Shown: piece after piece, positions 17,990 to 28,874 of the stretch
Position numbering within the stretch: position 1 is the stretch's first letter
How the letters are laid out: each line of letters starts with the position of its first letter
From: Alkalicoccus chagannorensis DSM 18086
GTDB lineage: Bacteria; Bacillota; Bacilli; Bacillales; Salisediminibacteriaceae
Assembly: GCF_000429725.1 (NCBI RefSeq)
Contig: NZ_AUCK01000001.1
Coordinates: 1-64,000, forward strand
Length of the DNA stretch: 64,000 nt
Direction of reading: 5' to 3'
Translations under genes and position numbers: made by a program
The notes under the pieces: generated by a model
Databases searched by the model: none
What the model saw: only the letters and a program-made list of their open reading frames with translations
What the model was told of the DNA's origin: nothing

Positions 17990-18175
17990 AGCTGTGTCGG
18001 CTGCTAGGGAAGCAGGAAGGCCCTTGCTTCTCTCAAAGAATCTGCAGCGACGCCGCATGCCGTTCCGACCAAAAGGCGCTTTACGCTTTTGTTCTGACGA
18101 AATGAATGGATAAGTGTTCATCGGCGGAGACGGCATCGCGCGCTGCGAGGGAAGAAGGAAGATCCTTTTTCTCCC
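17990..18175 (+). repeat. Degenerate dispersed repeat, partial copies between T-box and ileS
   Basis: 18111-18163 resembles the first third of the copy at 42106-42293 (gtgttcatcggcggagacgg, then gctgcgagggaag). The preceding part shares gcagcgacgccgc with 61110-61122 and acgcttttgttct with 528-540. The segment around 18020-18042 resembles 21315-21335. No gene is evident here. Confidence 0.55.
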
Positions 18176-18252
18176 TTAACGAGCATGTGGCAGACCCTGT
18201 TCCGTCGAACAGGACAGTACTGATGAGAATGATAATATAGGAGGAACCAAAC

Positions 18253-21027
18253 ATGAGCTACAAAGATACCCTGCAGATGCCGAAAACCAACTTTCCGATG
18301 AAAGGCAGCCTGCCGAATAAAGAGCCGGGCATGCAGGAGCAGTGGGAAGCGGCAGGTATGTATGACAAGGTGCAGCAAAGAACGGAAGGAAGGCCCCTTT
18401 TCGTACTTCATGACGGCCCTCCTTATGCCAACGGAGATATCCACATGGGGCATGCACTGAATAAAATCCTGAAAGATTTCATCGTGCGCTCCCGTTCGAT
18501 GATGGGGTTTCATGCGCCGTATGTGCCAGGATGGGATACGCACGGACTCCCGATTGAAACAGCACTGACGAAAAAAGGAAAAGTGGACCGTAAAAAGCTG
18601 ACGACGGCTGAGTTCCGGAAGAAGTGTGAAGAATACGCTCTCGGCCAGATCGACAGCCAGCGTGAACAATTTAAACGGCTCGGTGTCCGCGGAGACTGGG
18701 ACAATCCATATGTTACGCTGACTCATGAATACGAAGCTCAGCAGATCAAAGTATTCGGCGATATGGCAAAGAAAGGCTTTATTTACAAAGGAAAAAAACC
18801 AGTATACTGGTCGCCTTCGTCCGAATCGGCCCTTGCGGAAGCTGAAATTGAATACCATGATAAGCGTTCAGCCTCCATCTACGTATCTTTCGACGTGACA
18901 GAAAACAAAGGTGTGCTGCTGGGGGATGAAAAATTCATCATCTGGACAACCACACCGTGGACGATTCCTGCTAATCTGGCGATTGCTGTGCATCCGGATC
19001 TTACCTACAGCGCCGTTGAGACAGGCGGAGAGACATATATCGTCGCTGAGGATCTGATCGAAGAACTCGCGGAACTGCTGGAGTGGAAAGAGTACCACAT
19101 TCGAGCACATTACAAAGGACAAGAGTTGGAAGGCTTGCGCACGAAACACCCTCTTTACGACAGAGAGTCGCTCGTCATTCTCGGAGAACACGTAACAACG
19201 GAGGCTGGAACGGGATGTGTTCATACCGCGCCGGGGCACGGGGAAGACGACTACATCGTCGGTCAGAAATATGGACTTGACGTTCTATGTCCTGTCAATG
19301 ATCAAGGCGTGTTTACCGAGGAAGCTCCGATGTTCGAAGGGCTGTTTTACGATACAGCGAATAAAACGATCAGTGAGAAACTGGATGAAGCCGGCCGACT
19401 GCTGAAACTCGACTTTTTCACCCACTCCTACCCGCATGACTGGAGAACGAAAAAACCGGTTATCTATCGTGCTACGTCGCAGTGGTTCGCCTCCATCAAA
19501 GATTTCCGCAGCGACCTGCTGCGGGAGGTGGAAAAGGTGGAATGGCTGCCAAAGTGGGGAGAAACAAGGCTCTATAACATGGTCCGTGACCGCGGAGACT
19601 GGTGTATCTCCCGTCAGCGTGCCTGGGGAGTTCCGATTCCTATTTTCTACGGGGAAGACGGAGAAGCGATTATTACCGATGAGACCATTGATCATGTATC
19701 CGAACTCTTCCGCATGCACGGTTCCAATATCTGGTTCGAGAAGGAAGCGGCGGATCTGCTGCCGGAAGGATTCACTTCGGAGCATAGTCCCGGCGGCACC
19801 TTCACGAAGGAGACGGATATCATGGATGTCTGGTTCGACTCGGGTTCTTCCCACCAGGCGGTGCTTGAAGAAAGAGAAGAGCTGCAGCGCCCGGCTGATG
19901 TCTATCTGGAAGGGTCGGACCAGTACCGGGGCTGGTTTAACTCGTCTCTTTCCACAGCTGTAGCTGTGACTGGTCAGGCTCCATTTAACACGGTCATCAG
20001 CCACGGATTTACGCTGGACGGACAAGGCAAGAAAATGTCCAAATCCCAGGGGAACGTCGTGGTACCTGACAAAGTGATGAAGCAGCTCGGTGCGGATATT
20101 CTCCGCCTCTGGACCGCGTCGGTTGATTATCAAGCCGATGTGCGGGTGTCCGATGACATTTTGAAGCAGGTATCGGAAGGCTACCGGAAAATCCGGAACA
20201 CGTACCGCTTCCTTCTCGGAAACCTCGCGGATTTTGAGCCGGAACAGCATATGGTCCGCTTTGAAAACCGATCCGGTGTCAATCAGTACATGACGATCAA
20301 GCTGCAGGAGCTGATCCGCAGTGTCCGCGACTCGTACGATCAGTATCAGTTCTCGCACGTGTACAATCAGATTCATCAGTTCTGTGTGATTGAAATGAGC
20401 TCTTTCTACATGGATATTTCAAAGGATACGCTGTACACGAAACAGCCGGATGACGCAGAGCGTCGTGGCATTCAAAGCGTCATGTACGAGGCTCTGACAG
20501 CCCTGCTGAAATTGATGAGTCCAATTCTTCCGCACACGGTGGAAGAGGCTTGGGTAGAGCTGCCGGGTACGCCGGAGGCAGATGCAGCGCAGCTGACGGA
20601 TATGCCACAGCCTGCAGTCTTCGAAGGGGTCGAGGAGCTTGAAGCGGCATGGGATCGTTTCATGGTGCTGCGGGACGATGTCATGAAGGCGCTCGAAGAT
20701 GCTCGTAATAACCAGGGTATTAAAAAGAATCTGCATGCTTTCGTCACCGTCTATGCGTCGGATCAGGATAAAGAGCTGCTGGAGTCACTCGATGAACTCG
20801 AAAAGCTGTTTATCGTTTCCGGTGCTTCCGTGAAGTCCCTGGAGGAAGCGCCGGCACAGGCCGTCGAGTATGATTACATGCAGGTCCTCGTTGAAAGAAA
20901 AGAAGGGGAAGAGTGTGAACGGTGCCGCATCGTTACGACGGAGCTCGGACAGGACGAAGATCATCCAACTCTCTGTCCGGTGTGTACGGAAACGGTCGTC
21001 ACGCATTTTGCTTCGCGGGAAGTGTAA
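18253..21027 (+). CDS. ileS: Isoleucine-tRNA ligase IleS
   Basis: IleS charges tRNA-Ile and edits misactivated valine. The 924-residue class I synthetase has the HMGH signature at 64-67 and KMSKS at 594-598, with the CP1 editing domain between (TTTPWTIP around 237, [16 protein letters not shown] around 320). The C-terminal zinc finger has CERC and CPVC pairs. The ATG follows taggagg. Expression is controlled by the upstream T-box. Length is normal for the bacterial type. Confidence 0.98.
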   Translation: MSYKDTLQMPKTNFPMKGSLPNKEPGMQEQWEAAGMYDKVQQRTEGRPLFVLHDGPPYANGDIHMGHALNKILKDFIVRSRSMMGFHAPYVPGWDTHGLPIETALTKKGKVDRKKLTTAEFRKKCEEYALGQIDSQREQFKRLGVRGDWDNPYVTLTHEYEAQQIKVFGDMAKKGFIYKGKKPVYWSPSSESALAEAEIEYHDKRSASIYVSFDVTENKGVLLGDEKFIIWTTTPWTIPANLAIAVHPDLTYSAVETGGETYIVAEDLIEELAELLEWKEYHIRAHYKGQELEGLRTKHPLYDRESLVILGEHVTTEAGTGCVHTAPGHGEDDYIVGQKYGLDVLCPVNDQGVFTEEAPMFEGLFYDTANKTISEKLDEAGRLLKLDFFTHSYPHDWRTKKPVIYRATSQWFASIKDFRSDLLREVEKVEWLPKWGETRLYNMVRDRGDWCISRQRAWGVPIPIFYGEDGEAIITDETIDHVSELFRMHGSNIWFEKEAADLLPEGFTSEHSPGGTFTKETDIMDVWFDSGSSHQAVLEEREELQRPADVYLEGSDQYRGWFNSSLSTAVAVTGQAPFNTVISHGFTLDGQGKKMSKSQGNVVVPDKVMKQLGADILRLWTASVDYQADVRVSDDILKQVSEGYRKIRNTYRFLLGNLADFEPEQHMVRFENRSGVNQYMTIKLQELIRSVRDSYDQYQFSHVYNQIHQFCVIEMSSFYMDISKDTLYTKQPDDAERRGIQSVMYEALTALLKLMSPILPHTVEEAWVELPGTPEADAAQLTDMPQPAVFEGVEELEAAWDRFMVLRDDVMKALEDARNNQGIKKNLHAFVTVYASDQDKELLESLDELEKLFIVSGASVKSLEEAPAQAVEYDYMQVLVERKEGEECERCRIVTTELGQDEDHPTLCPVCTETVVTHFASREV

Positions 21028-21166
21028 GAAGCGTAAAAAACGCTGAAGCTGTTCTTTGCTGAACGATGTTTCTGCCGGAACTGGCATGTGAAACTGCCAC
21101 AAGTGCCAAAGCCCGGCTGAGCTGACGTACTCTGCCAGTGCCGGGCTGGTGCTGAATAGCTGATCC

Positions 21167-21199
21167 AACCGCGTCGGATATCTTCCCGGCGCGGTTTTG
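21167..21199 (+). terminator. Terminator after ileS
   Basis: The arms aaccgcg (21167-21173) and cgcggtt (21190-21196) are followed by ttgt. A longer hairpin (agcccggc / gccgggct, about 21110-21146) lies just upstream and may assist. Confidence 0.55.
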
Positions 21200-21738
21200 T
21201 CACGGAAGCAGGGGGTGGCCTTTGCGCCAGTGAAAACGGTTCTGAAATCAATGTTGGGATAGAGGTTCATGTACGTGGCCTCTTTTCTTCCGTTTCAGGC
21301 GGACGCCTGCCAAGGGGCCCTTCCCTCAAAGATCCTCGCGCTGCGAGAAGGATGTTCGGACGGCGCCTGTCCCTCTGGCATCGCCGCCCTTCCCTCCCGA
21401 AAAGGATTCGTTTTTTACTTTTTCTCTTCAAAAAAACATAGATGCGCCATTTGAAAATCGTCTGAGCATGCCTGAGCCTGTTCAACGTGTGAATGAGAAC
21501 CTGGACAACGTAGAAGTGCTTCTTCCTCTCTTCGGGAGCAGGTGACATGCATGAGGGCTGTACGGATTCCTTTTTTCCTTGCTGCAGGCACAGTGCGGAA
21601 AACAGAGATTCTTTTCTTCATCTGCTGGAAGATCTGAACCACGCAGGCTGTCAGCAGCCGTGGATCTTTTCTGGCTTACGGTCTGTAAGGGGCAGATGGT
21701 CCCGTTTCAACCGCTTTTGAGAGTGGAATGGAAATGTA
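21197..21738. other. Long intergenic region before lspA with repeat fragments
   Basis: No convincing gene is visible in this stretch; ylyA, found between ileS and lspA in B. subtilis, is not here. The segment 21285-21410 shares gcgctgcgag and ggccctt...ctcaaagat blocks with the repeat-like region upstream of ileS. Several short frames on both strands lack ribosome sites. Confidence 0.5.
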
Positions 21739-21767
21739 TTGCCGGCGTTTGCATGCTGTGCTATGCT
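21739..21767 (+). promoter_or_regulatory. Promoter of lspA-rluD
   Basis: TTGCCG (21739-21744) and TATGCT (21762-21767) are separated by 17 bp. It lies about 38 nt upstream of the lspA start and is the best match in the preceding 500 bases. Confidence 0.65.
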
Positions 21768-21804
21768 GTGATGTGGCAGTAGTCCTGAAACAGGAGGAAT
21801 GGAC

Positions 21805-22272
21805 GTGTGGTATTATATACTTGCAGTCGTTGTTGTCGCACTGGATCAGTGGACAAAATGGCTGGTGGTCGAAAACATGGAAATCGGGCAGAGCATCCCG
21901 CTGATTGAAAATGTGCTGCATCTGACTTCCCATCGGAATGCAGGTGCTGCTTTTGGTATTCTGCAGGGACAGCTTTGGATTTTCTTTATTGTTACCGTTG
22001 CTGCAGTTGGTTACGTTACGTACCTGATTCAGCGTAAGCTCGATGGATCCAAATGGTTTGGAATCGGACTCGCCTTGATTCTCGGAGGCGCGGTCGGCAA
22101 CTTTATTGACCGCGTACTGGAAGGGGCAGTCGTCGATTTTGTGGATGTATATATTTTCGCGTACAACTATCCCATCTTCAACGTTGCCGATATGGCATTA
22201 GTGACGGGAGTAATTATGGTATTGATTCATATGTTCCAGGAAGAAAAGCGCGAGAAGCAGCAGGCGGCCTGA
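21805..22272 (+). CDS. lspA: Lipoprotein signal peptidase LspA
   Basis: LspA is the membrane aspartyl peptidase that removes signal peptides from diacylated prolipoproteins. The 155-residue product has four hydrophobic segments and the family motifs LDQWTKW near the N-terminus, SHRNAGAAFG, GGAVGNFIDR (first catalytic Asp) and FNVADMAL (second catalytic Asp). I chose GTG 21805, 7 nt after aggagg and giving MWYYILAVV. An ATG at 21799 would touch the ribosome site. rluD follows after 34 nt. Confidence 0.95.
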   Translation: MWYYILAVVVVALDQWTKWLVVENMEIGQSIPLIENVLHLTSHRNAGAAFGILQGQLWIFFIVTVAAVGYVTYLIQRKLDGSKWFGIGLALILGGAVGNFIDRVLEGAVVDFVDVYIFAYNYPIFNVADMALVTGVIMVLIHMFQEEKREKQQAA

Positions 22273-22306
22273 CCGCCTGCTGTTCGTTACGAAGGGGGAA
22301 TAAAGG

Positions 22307-23221
22307 ATGGAGACCCATCATTTTGAAACAGAGACTGCGGCCGGCCGGCTCGATAAGTGGCTGGCAGAACAGGGAGACTGGTCGCGCAGCCTGATCCAGG
22401 ACTGGATGAAAGAAGGACATATCCTGGTAAATGAAGAACAAGTAAAAAGCAATTATAAACTAAAAGCAGGCGACGCCGTCACGGTGCACGTACCGGAGAT
22501 GAAAGAGGTGGAAGCAGTTCCGGAAGACCTGCAGCTGGACGTGATCTTTGAAGATGAACACGTCATCGTCGTCAACAAACCGAGAGGGATGGTCGTACAT
22601 CCGGCGCCGGGTCATGACAGAGGAACGCTGGTGAACGGACTGCTCCATCATTGTACTGATCTTTCCGGTATCAACGGCACGATGCGGCCGGGTATCGTCC
22701 ATCGGATTGACAAAGATACATCCGGTCTTATTATGGCCGCCAAAAATGATCAGGCGCACGCGTCGCTTGTAGAGCAGCTGAAAAACAAAACGACGAAAAG
22801 ACGATACGAAACGATTGCTGCCGGGGTTATTCCACACGACAAAGGAACGATTGAGGCGCCGATCGGCAGAGATCCACAGGATCGGCAGAAGATGACGGTC
22901 ACGGAACATCATGCCCGGGATGCTGTCACCCACTTCCATGTGCTGCAGCGGTATCCGAGGCACACGCATGCAGCGTGTGAGCTGGAAACGGGAAGAACCC
23001 ATCAGATCCGCGTGCACATGAAGTATATCGAATTTCCGATCGTCGGCGATCCAAAATACGGGCCGCGCAAAAAGCATCAGTTCCCGATTGAAGGGCAGGC
23101 GCTCCATGCTTCTCTGCTCGGGTTCAAACACCCGGCTACAGGTGAGGAAATGGTGTTCACCGCAGAGCTGCCGGAAGATTTTCTGGCCTGCCTGAAGCAT
23201 GCTGAAACATTCGCTGAATAA
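22307..23221 (+). CDS. ylyB: RluA-family 23S rRNA pseudouridine synthase (YlyB)
   Basis: The product should make pseudouridine in 23S rRNA. It has an N-terminal S4 RNA-binding domain (RLDKWLAEQGDWSRSLIQDW near residue 13) and the catalytic motif HRIDKDTSGL with the nucleophilic Asp around residue 130. GRTHQIRVHMKYI near 228 is also typical. The length of 304 residues is standard. The exact target uridines are not deducible. It shares the lspA transcript and precedes the pyr promoter by 8 nt. Confidence 0.95.
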   Translation: METHHFETETAAGRLDKWLAEQGDWSRSLIQDWMKEGHILVNEEQVKSNYKLKAGDAVTVHVPEMKEVEAVPEDLQLDVIFEDEHVIVVNKPRGMVVHPAPGHDRGTLVNGLLHHCTDLSGINGTMRPGIVHRIDKDTSGLIMAAKNDQAHASLVEQLKNKTTKRRYETIAAGVIPHDKGTIEAPIGRDPQDRQKMTVTEHHARDAVTHFHVLQRYPRHTHAACELETGRTHQIRVHMKYIEFPIVGDPKYGPRKKHQFPIEGQALHASLLGFKHPATGEEMVFTAELPEDFLACLKHAETFAE

Positions 23222-23229
23222 TATCCAAT

Positions 23230-23258
23230 TTGACAAGTGTCAGCGGTACTGATATAGT
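23230..23258 (+). promoter_or_regulatory. Sigma-A promoter of the pyr operon
   Basis: A consensus TTGACA (23230-23235) and TATAGT (23253-23258) are separated by 17 bp. It starts right after rluD and feeds the first PyrR attenuator. Confidence 0.88.
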
Positions 23259-23264
23259 TACGAA

Positions 23265-23372
23265 AGATGAAAAACACCCCTTTAAAACAGTCCCGTGAGG
23301 CTGCAAAGGACCGGACCATACAGGATACGTATGTCCTCCTCTGCCTTCTTCGGGCCGGGGAGGATTTTTTTT
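23265..23372 (+). promoter_or_regulatory. PyrR-dependent attenuator 1 (leader of pyrR)
   Basis: The leader carries a PyrR-binding loop (aacagtcccgtgaggctg, about 23286-23303) and a terminator with arms beginning tcctcc (23334) and ending ggagga (23364), followed by eight Ts. UMP-bound PyrR should stabilise the anti-antiterminator and stop transcription. Confidence 0.85.
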
Positions 23373-23442
23373 AGCATCTTCATCAAGGAAAAAGCAAAGA
23401 CAGAACATGGGGGGCGTTAGCTGCTGCGGCGGAAGATGATGA

Positions 23443-24027
<585 letters not shown>

Positions 24028-24037
24028 ACAACAGCAG

Positions 24038-24150
24038 CACAGCAGATAACCTCCCTTTAAACCAGTCCAGAGAGACCGGCAAGGGGTTCCTTTCACGGGA
24101 TTCGTCTGTCCCGGTAAGCGCAGCCTCTTTGGATCTCAAAGAGGTTTTTT
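24038..24150 (+). promoter_or_regulatory. PyrR-dependent attenuator 2 (pyrR-pyrP gap)
   Basis: The canonical binding loop accagtccagagagacc lies at about 24061-24077. The terminator has arms cctcttt (24124-24130) and aaagagg (24138-24144) followed by six Ts. Confidence 0.88.
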
Positions 24151-24172
24151 GCTGTAGAAAGGAAGGCCATTC

Positions 24173-25477
24173 ATGACAGAGAAGACGATCGGTATCCAAG
24201 AGAGACCAAGATTAGACAAATGGCTGCTGCTGAGTATTCAGCACTTGTTCGCCATGTTCGGGGCAACGATCCTCGTCCCCTTTCTGACCGGCTTAAGCCC
24301 GGCCGTCGCCCTTGTTTCCAGCGGCCTCGGCACCCTGGCGTATCTTGTCGTAACAAAAGGACAGATTCCCGCCTATCTCGGCTCTTCCTTTGCATTCATT
24401 GCACCGCTGATTGCCGCCATCGGCATCGGAGGACCGGAGGGGGCCATGATCGGAAGCTTTTTCGCCGGTCTCCTGTACGGGCTTACAGCCTTGATCATTA
24501 AAGCGACCGGCGTCAGCTGGCTGCTGGCGCTCCTGCCGCCGATTGTGGTGGGTCCCGTCATCATGGTCATCGGCCTTGGGCTGGCGGGGACAGCGGTGGA
24601 AATGGCCATGGAAAATCCGGCTACGGAAAGCTACAGCGGCATTCACTTTACGACGGCGCTCGTGACGCTCTTTATTACGATTTCCGCCGCTGTCTTTTTC
24701 CGCGGATTCTTCGGTCTCATTCCAATACTCATCGGGATTGTCGGCGGATACAGCTTTGCGGCCTGGCAGGGACTCGTTGATTTTACAGAGGTCCGCGAAG
24801 CAGCCTGGATTCAGGCCCCTGAGTTTCTCGTTCCCTTCGTCACGTACGAACCGACCATGAACTGGACGATTGTAGCCATCATGGTCCCGATTGCACTCGT
24901 CACGTTGAGTGAGCATATAGGGGATCAAATGGTGCTGAGCCGAGTGGTGGAGAAGAATCTCGTCAAGAAGCCGGGACTTCACCGGTCGATCGGTGGCGAC
25001 GGCATCGCAACGATCATCAGTTCATTTCTCGGCGCTCCGCCGAATACGACGTACGGAGAGAACATTGGCGTTGTAGCGTTGACCCGGGTTTTCAGCGTGT
25101 TCGTGATCGGGGGCGCAGCGGTCTCTGCTGTCGCATTCGGGTTTATCGGTAAAGTGTCCGCACTGATTTCGACCATTCCGACTGCCGTGATGGGCGGCGT
25201 ATCGATTCTGCTGTTCGGGATCATTGCGTCGAACGGCATGAGAATGCTCATCGAAAACAACATTGATTTCGGGAGAAAAAGAAATCTGGTCATTGCCTCG
25301 GTGATTCTCGTGATCGGGATCGGCGGTGCTTTTATCGAAGTAACGGACAATATTGAAATAGCCGGCATGGCCCTGGCTACCGTCATCGGCATCCTGCTTA
25401 ACTTTATTCTGCCGGGCAGAGATCCGGTTCCGTCTGATGACGGAATGTTTGAGAAAGAAGAAACAGATGCAGCTTAA
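24173..25477 (+). CDS. pyrP: Uracil permease PyrP
   Basis: PyrP imports uracil, probably with protons. The 434-residue product belongs to the nucleobase-ascorbate transporter family, with about 14 membrane segments. QHLFAMFGATILVPFLTGL near the N-terminus and, in the second half, the segment SEHIGDQMVLSRVV and GAPPNTTYGENIGVVALTRV are diagnostic for uracil transporters. The ATG follows ggaagg. It is the second pyr gene and has attenuators on both sides. Confidence 0.96.
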   Translation: MTEKTIGIQERPRLDKWLLLSIQHLFAMFGATILVPFLTGLSPAVALVSSGLGTLAYLVVTKGQIPAYLGSSFAFIAPLIAAIGIGGPEGAMIGSFFAGLLYGLTALIIKATGVSWLLALLPPIVVGPVIMVIGLGLAGTAVEMAMENPATESYSGIHFTTALVTLFITISAAVFFRGFFGLIPILIGIVGGYSFAAWQGLVDFTEVREAAWIQAPEFLVPFVTYEPTMNWTIVAIMVPIALVTLSEHIGDQMVLSRVVEKNLVKKPGLHRSIGGDGIATIISSFLGAPPNTTYGENIGVVALTRVFSVFVIGGAAVSAVAFGFIGKVSALISTIPTAVMGGVSILLFGIIASNGMRMLIENNIDFGRKRNLVIASVILVIGIGGAFIEVTDNIEIAGMALATVIGILLNFILPGRDPVPSDDGMFEKEETDAA

Positions 25478-25482
25478 CCACA

Positions 25483-25591
25483 CCTTTAACCGCGTCCAGT
25501 GAGACGCAGAAGGGTGGGTTGCTTCAGAGAGGGATGCTGCGGAGCGTCCTTCTGCTGGCACCTGCCCGGAGTAACGGGCGGGTGCTTTTTT
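25483..25591 (+). promoter_or_regulatory. PyrR-dependent attenuator 3 (pyrP-pyrB gap)
   Basis: A PyrR loop (accgcgtccagtgagacgc, about 25491-25509) precedes a GC-rich terminator, gcacctgcccg (25558-25568) paired with cgggcgggtgc (25574-25584), followed by Ts. Confidence 0.87.
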
Positions 25592-25625
25592 CATCCGTCC
25601 TCCAACAAAGAAGGAGGCGAAGGAT

Positions 25626-26522
25626 ATGAAACAGCTGAGAACTCTGGAAGATCTATCCATGACGGAACTTGAGGACATTCTGGAAGCGGCGGGTCAGACA
25701 TCGTTTGCAGGGGGAGCATTTCACGCTGCGGCAAACTTGTTTTTTGAACCTAGTACAAGAACGAAATACAGCTTTGAAATGGCTGAGGCGAAGCTCGGTA
25801 TGCACCGGTTCGATTTTTCTGCGGAGGCATCGAGCATTGAAAAAGGAGAGTCGCTCTACGATACGCTGAAGACATTTGAAGCAATTGGTGTTGATCTATT
25901 CGTCATTCGCCATCCACGAGCGAGGTTTTATGAAGAACTGGAAGGTCTGCAGGTGCCGGTGATCAACGCGGGTGACGGGGCAGGGAACCATCCGACGCAG
26001 TCGCTGCTGGATCTCTACACGATGAAAGAAGAATTCGGTTCCTTCCGCGGACTGCATGTCGTGATCTGTGGCGACACGGCGCACAGCAGGGTGGCGAATA
26101 CGAATGCATGGATCCTGAAGCGGCTCGGAGCTCGAGTGTCTTATGCGGGGCCGGATGCCTGGATGCCGCAGGAGGTGTCCGGCGGCCGGGTGCTGAGCAT
26201 GGATGAAGCAGTAGAGCAGGCGGATGTCATGATGATGCTGCGCATCCAGACCGAGCGTCATGATGGCAGAGTGGCGTACACGCCGGAAACCTATCACCGC
26301 CGCTGGGGGCTGACAGAAGCGAGGGAACAGCGGATGCAGCCGCATGCTGTGATTATGCATCCTGCCCCAGTCAACCGTGGTGTCGAAATTGCTGACAGTC
26401 TGGTGGAGTGCAGAAGGTCCAGAATATTTAAACAGATGGAAAACGGAGTGAAAGTGCGTCAGGCGGTACTTCATTTTTTGCTGCAGTCGAAAGGAGCGGA
26501 TCGTGTTGAAACGATTAGTTAA
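25626..26522 (+). CDS. pyrB: Aspartate carbamoyltransferase PyrB
   Basis: PyrB joins carbamoyl phosphate and aspartate into carbamoyl aspartate. The 298-residue catalytic chain has the carbamoyl-phosphate motif FFEPSTRTKYSFE near residue 40, HPTQSLLDLYT near 122 and HPAPVNRGVEI near 245. No regulatory PyrI subunit is present, as is normal in Bacillales. The ATG follows aaggaggcgaagg. The last 20 nt overlap pyrC. Confidence 0.97.
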   Translation: MKQLRTLEDLSMTELEDILEAAGQTSFAGGAFHAAANLFFEPSTRTKYSFEMAEAKLGMHRFDFSAEASSIEKGESLYDTLKTFEAIGVDLFVIRHPRARFYEELEGLQVPVINAGDGAGNHPTQSLLDLYTMKEEFGSFRGLHVVICGDTAHSRVANTNAWILKRLGARVSYAGPDAWMPQEVSGGRVLSMDEAVEQADVMMMLRIQTERHDGRVAYTPETYHRRWGLTEAREQRMQPHAVIMHPAPVNRGVEIADSLVECRRSRIFKQMENGVKVRQAVLHFLLQSKGADRVETIS

Positions 26523-27792
26523 AGGAGCACATGTTTTTCAGGAGGGCCGGCTGATCAAGCAGGATGTCCTGGTTGATGAGGCGACGGGCAGGATAGAAGT
26601 GACAGCAGCAGAGCTGTCGGAGGACACGGCAGAGGAGGTCATCGATGCCGAGGGGCTCATCCTGTCTCCAGGATTTACCGATCTTCACATCCACCTCAGG
26701 GAGCCTGGAGGAGAAGCGAAGGAAACCATTGCTTCCGGGACAGCCGCTGCAGCGAAAGGGGGATTCACGACGGTCTGTGCTATGCCGAATACGCGACCGG
26801 TGCCGGACCATCAGGCATCGATGGAGAAGCTCCTGCATAAAATACGAGAAGACGCTTTGATTCACGTCCTTCCGTATGCCGCGATCACGGAAAGACAGGC
26901 GGGACGGACGATTGTCGACATGGACACCCTGCATCCATATGCCTGTGCTTTCACCGATGACGGCGTCGGGGTACAGGAAGCTGGAACGATGTTTGCGGCT
27001 ATGAAAAAAGCAGCTTCGCTCGGAGCGGTCATCACTGCGCACTGCGAGGATAACAGTCTGCTCTATCAAGGAGTAATGCATGACGGCAGCCGTGCCGGAG
27101 AGCTCGGTCTTCCAGGGATTGCGTCCGTGAGTGAATCTGTACATATCGCCCGGGATGTGCTGCTTGCGGAAGCAGCCGGCTGTCATTACCACGTGTGCCA
27201 TGTGTCGACGAAAGAGTCCGTCCGGGTTATCCGAGACGCCAAACGAGCCGGCATTCATGTTACAGCGGAAGTGACACCGCACCATCTTCTTCTGAACGAA
27301 CAGGATATCCCGGCAGATGAAGGAAATTATAAGATGAACCCCCCGCTCCGTGCGAAAGAAGATCAGATGGCGCTTATAGAAGGCCTGCTGGACGGAACGA
27401 TTGATGTTATCGCGACGGACCATGCGCCTCATACGAAAGAAGAGAAAGAGCGTTCGATGCTGGAAGCTCCATTCGGGATCACCGGTCTGGAAACGGCCTT
27501 TCCGCTCCTTTACACGCACCTTTGTCAACGAGGGGTGCTGCAGGTGGAGGAACTTCTCCATTGGCTGACGGATAGACCAAACCGGCTGTTTGGACTCCCC
27601 GAAAGAAAGATTGAACAAGGCGCGCCTGCCGACCTCGTTCTACTCGATACGAAGAAAAGCGGCATCGTAGATACAGCGGAGCATGCTTCGAAAGGCACCA
27701 ATACCCCGTTTGACGGGTGGACCCTGCAGGGATGGCCGGTGCTGACAATGTGCGGCAGTAAGGTTGTTTACAGAGAGGAGCGGGAGCGATGA
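26503..27792 (+). CDS. pyrC: Dihydroorotase PyrC
   Basis: PyrC cyclises carbamoyl aspartate to dihydroorotate. The 429-residue class I enzyme shows the zinc ligands in FTDLHIHLREPG near residue 60, HCEDN near 180, H in YHVCHVS near 230, and the catalytic Asp in ATDHAPHTKEEK near 307. The start is GTG, 6 nt after ggag; a TTG two codons in is possible. It overlaps carA by ATGA. Confidence 0.96.
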   Translation: MLKRLVKGAHVFQEGRLIKQDVLVDEATGRIEVTAAELSEDTAEEVIDAEGLILSPGFTDLHIHLREPGGEAKETIASGTAAAAKGGFTTVCAMPNTRPVPDHQASMEKLLHKIREDALIHVLPYAAITERQAGRTIVDMDTLHPYACAFTDDGVGVQEAGTMFAAMKKAASLGAVITAHCEDNSLLYQGVMHDGSRAGELGLPGIASVSESVHIARDVLLAEAAGCHYHVCHVSTKESVRVIRDAKRAGIHVTAEVTPHHLLLNEQDIPADEGNYKMNPPLRAKEDQMALIEGLLDGTIDVIATDHAPHTKEEKERSMLEAPFGITGLETAFPLLYTHLCQRGVLQVEELLHWLTDRPNRLFGLPERKIEQGAPADLVLLDTKKSGIVDTAEHASKGTNTPFDGWTLQGWPVLTMCGSKVVYREERER

Positions 27793-28874
27793 AACGGATG
27801 CTCGTATTGGAAAACGGAGAGTACTTCACAGGATATCAGATCGGCTCGGAAGAGGATGGATGGGGGGAAGTCGTCTTCAATACCGGGATGACCGGTTATC
27901 AGGAAATTCTCACTGACCCCTCCTACAAAGGGCAGATAGTGACATTAACCTACCCGTTGATAGGCAACTACGGGATCAACCGAGATGATTTCGAGAGTGT
28001 AGAACCGAACGTGAACGGGGTGATCGTGAAGGAAGCTGCACGGCGTCCCAGCCATTTCCGAAGTGAACATTCGCTTGACGAGTGGCTGAAGCGCTCGGGG
28101 ATTCCCGGACTTGCCGGTATTGATACGAGAAGACTGACGAGGATCATCCGCACGTACGGCACGCTGAAAGGCGTTATCTGCAGCGCGGACCGTGATCCCG
28201 TCATAACCGCAGAGGAATTGAGGCAGAAAGACAGGGAGCGGACACAGGTCGCAGCCGTTTCCGCAAAGGATCAATTCTGGCACCCCGGCCGGACGAATAC
28301 CCGGGTAGTACTGCTTGATTTCGGCTCAAAGAAAGGGATCGTCAAAGACCTGCTCGGCAAAGGATTCGAAGTCATCGTCGTGCCTTATGATACACCAGCG
28401 GATAAAATTCTTCATTTATCGCCGGATGGGATTATGCTGAGCAATGGTCCTGGAGACCCGCAGGATATACGGCACGTTCTTCCTGATATAAAGCAGCTCG
28501 CCGAATCGGTCCCGGTCTTCGGTATCTGCCTCGGGCATCAGCTGCTGGCGCTTGCTTTCGGTGCAGAGACGGAAAAAATGACGTTCGGCCACCGCGGATC
28601 GAATCATCCGGTAATGGACCTGGAGACCGGCAGGACATCGATTACTTCACAGAACCATTCCTATACTGTGGACGAGCCTTCCTTAAAAGGAACACCCCTT
28701 CAGGTCACCCACCGGAACGTCAACGACCGTTCAGTCGAAGGGCTTTCCCACACGCGGCTCCCAGTCTTTTCTGTCCAGTATCATCCGGAAGCATCCCCTG
28801 GACCGGAGGATGCCAAATATTTATTTGATCGATTTGAGAAGCTCATAATGAAAGGAGTGCGCACCCATGCCTAA
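27789..28874 (+). CDS. pyrAA: Carbamoyl-phosphate synthase small (glutaminase) subunit, pyrimidine type
   Basis: This subunit hydrolyses glutamine and passes ammonia to the large subunit. The 361-residue product has the class I glutamine amidotransferase triad: Cys in [11 protein letters not shown] near residue 239, and His and Glu in [15 protein letters not shown] near 327. The gene is translationally coupled to pyrC (ATGA) and overlaps the large subunit by 8 nt. As part of the PyrR-regulated operon it should be the pyrimidine-specific enzyme. Confidence 0.97.
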   Translation: MKRMLVLENGEYFTGYQIGSEEDGWGEVVFNTGMTGYQEILTDPSYKGQIVTLTYPLIGNYGINRDDFESVEPNVNGVIVKEAARRPSHFRSEHSLDEWLKRSGIPGLAGIDTRRLTRIIRTYGTLKGVICSADRDPVITAEELRQKDRERTQVAAVSAKDQFWHPGRTNTRVVLLDFGSKKGIVKDLLGKGFEVIVVPYDTPADKILHLSPDGIMLSNGPGDPQDIRHVLPDIKQLAESVPVFGICLGHQLLALAFGAETEKMTFGHRGSNHPVMDLETGRTSITSQNHSYTVDEPSLKGTPLQVTHRNVNDRSVEGLSHTRLPVFSVQYHPEASPGPEDAKYLFDRFEKLIMKGVRTHA

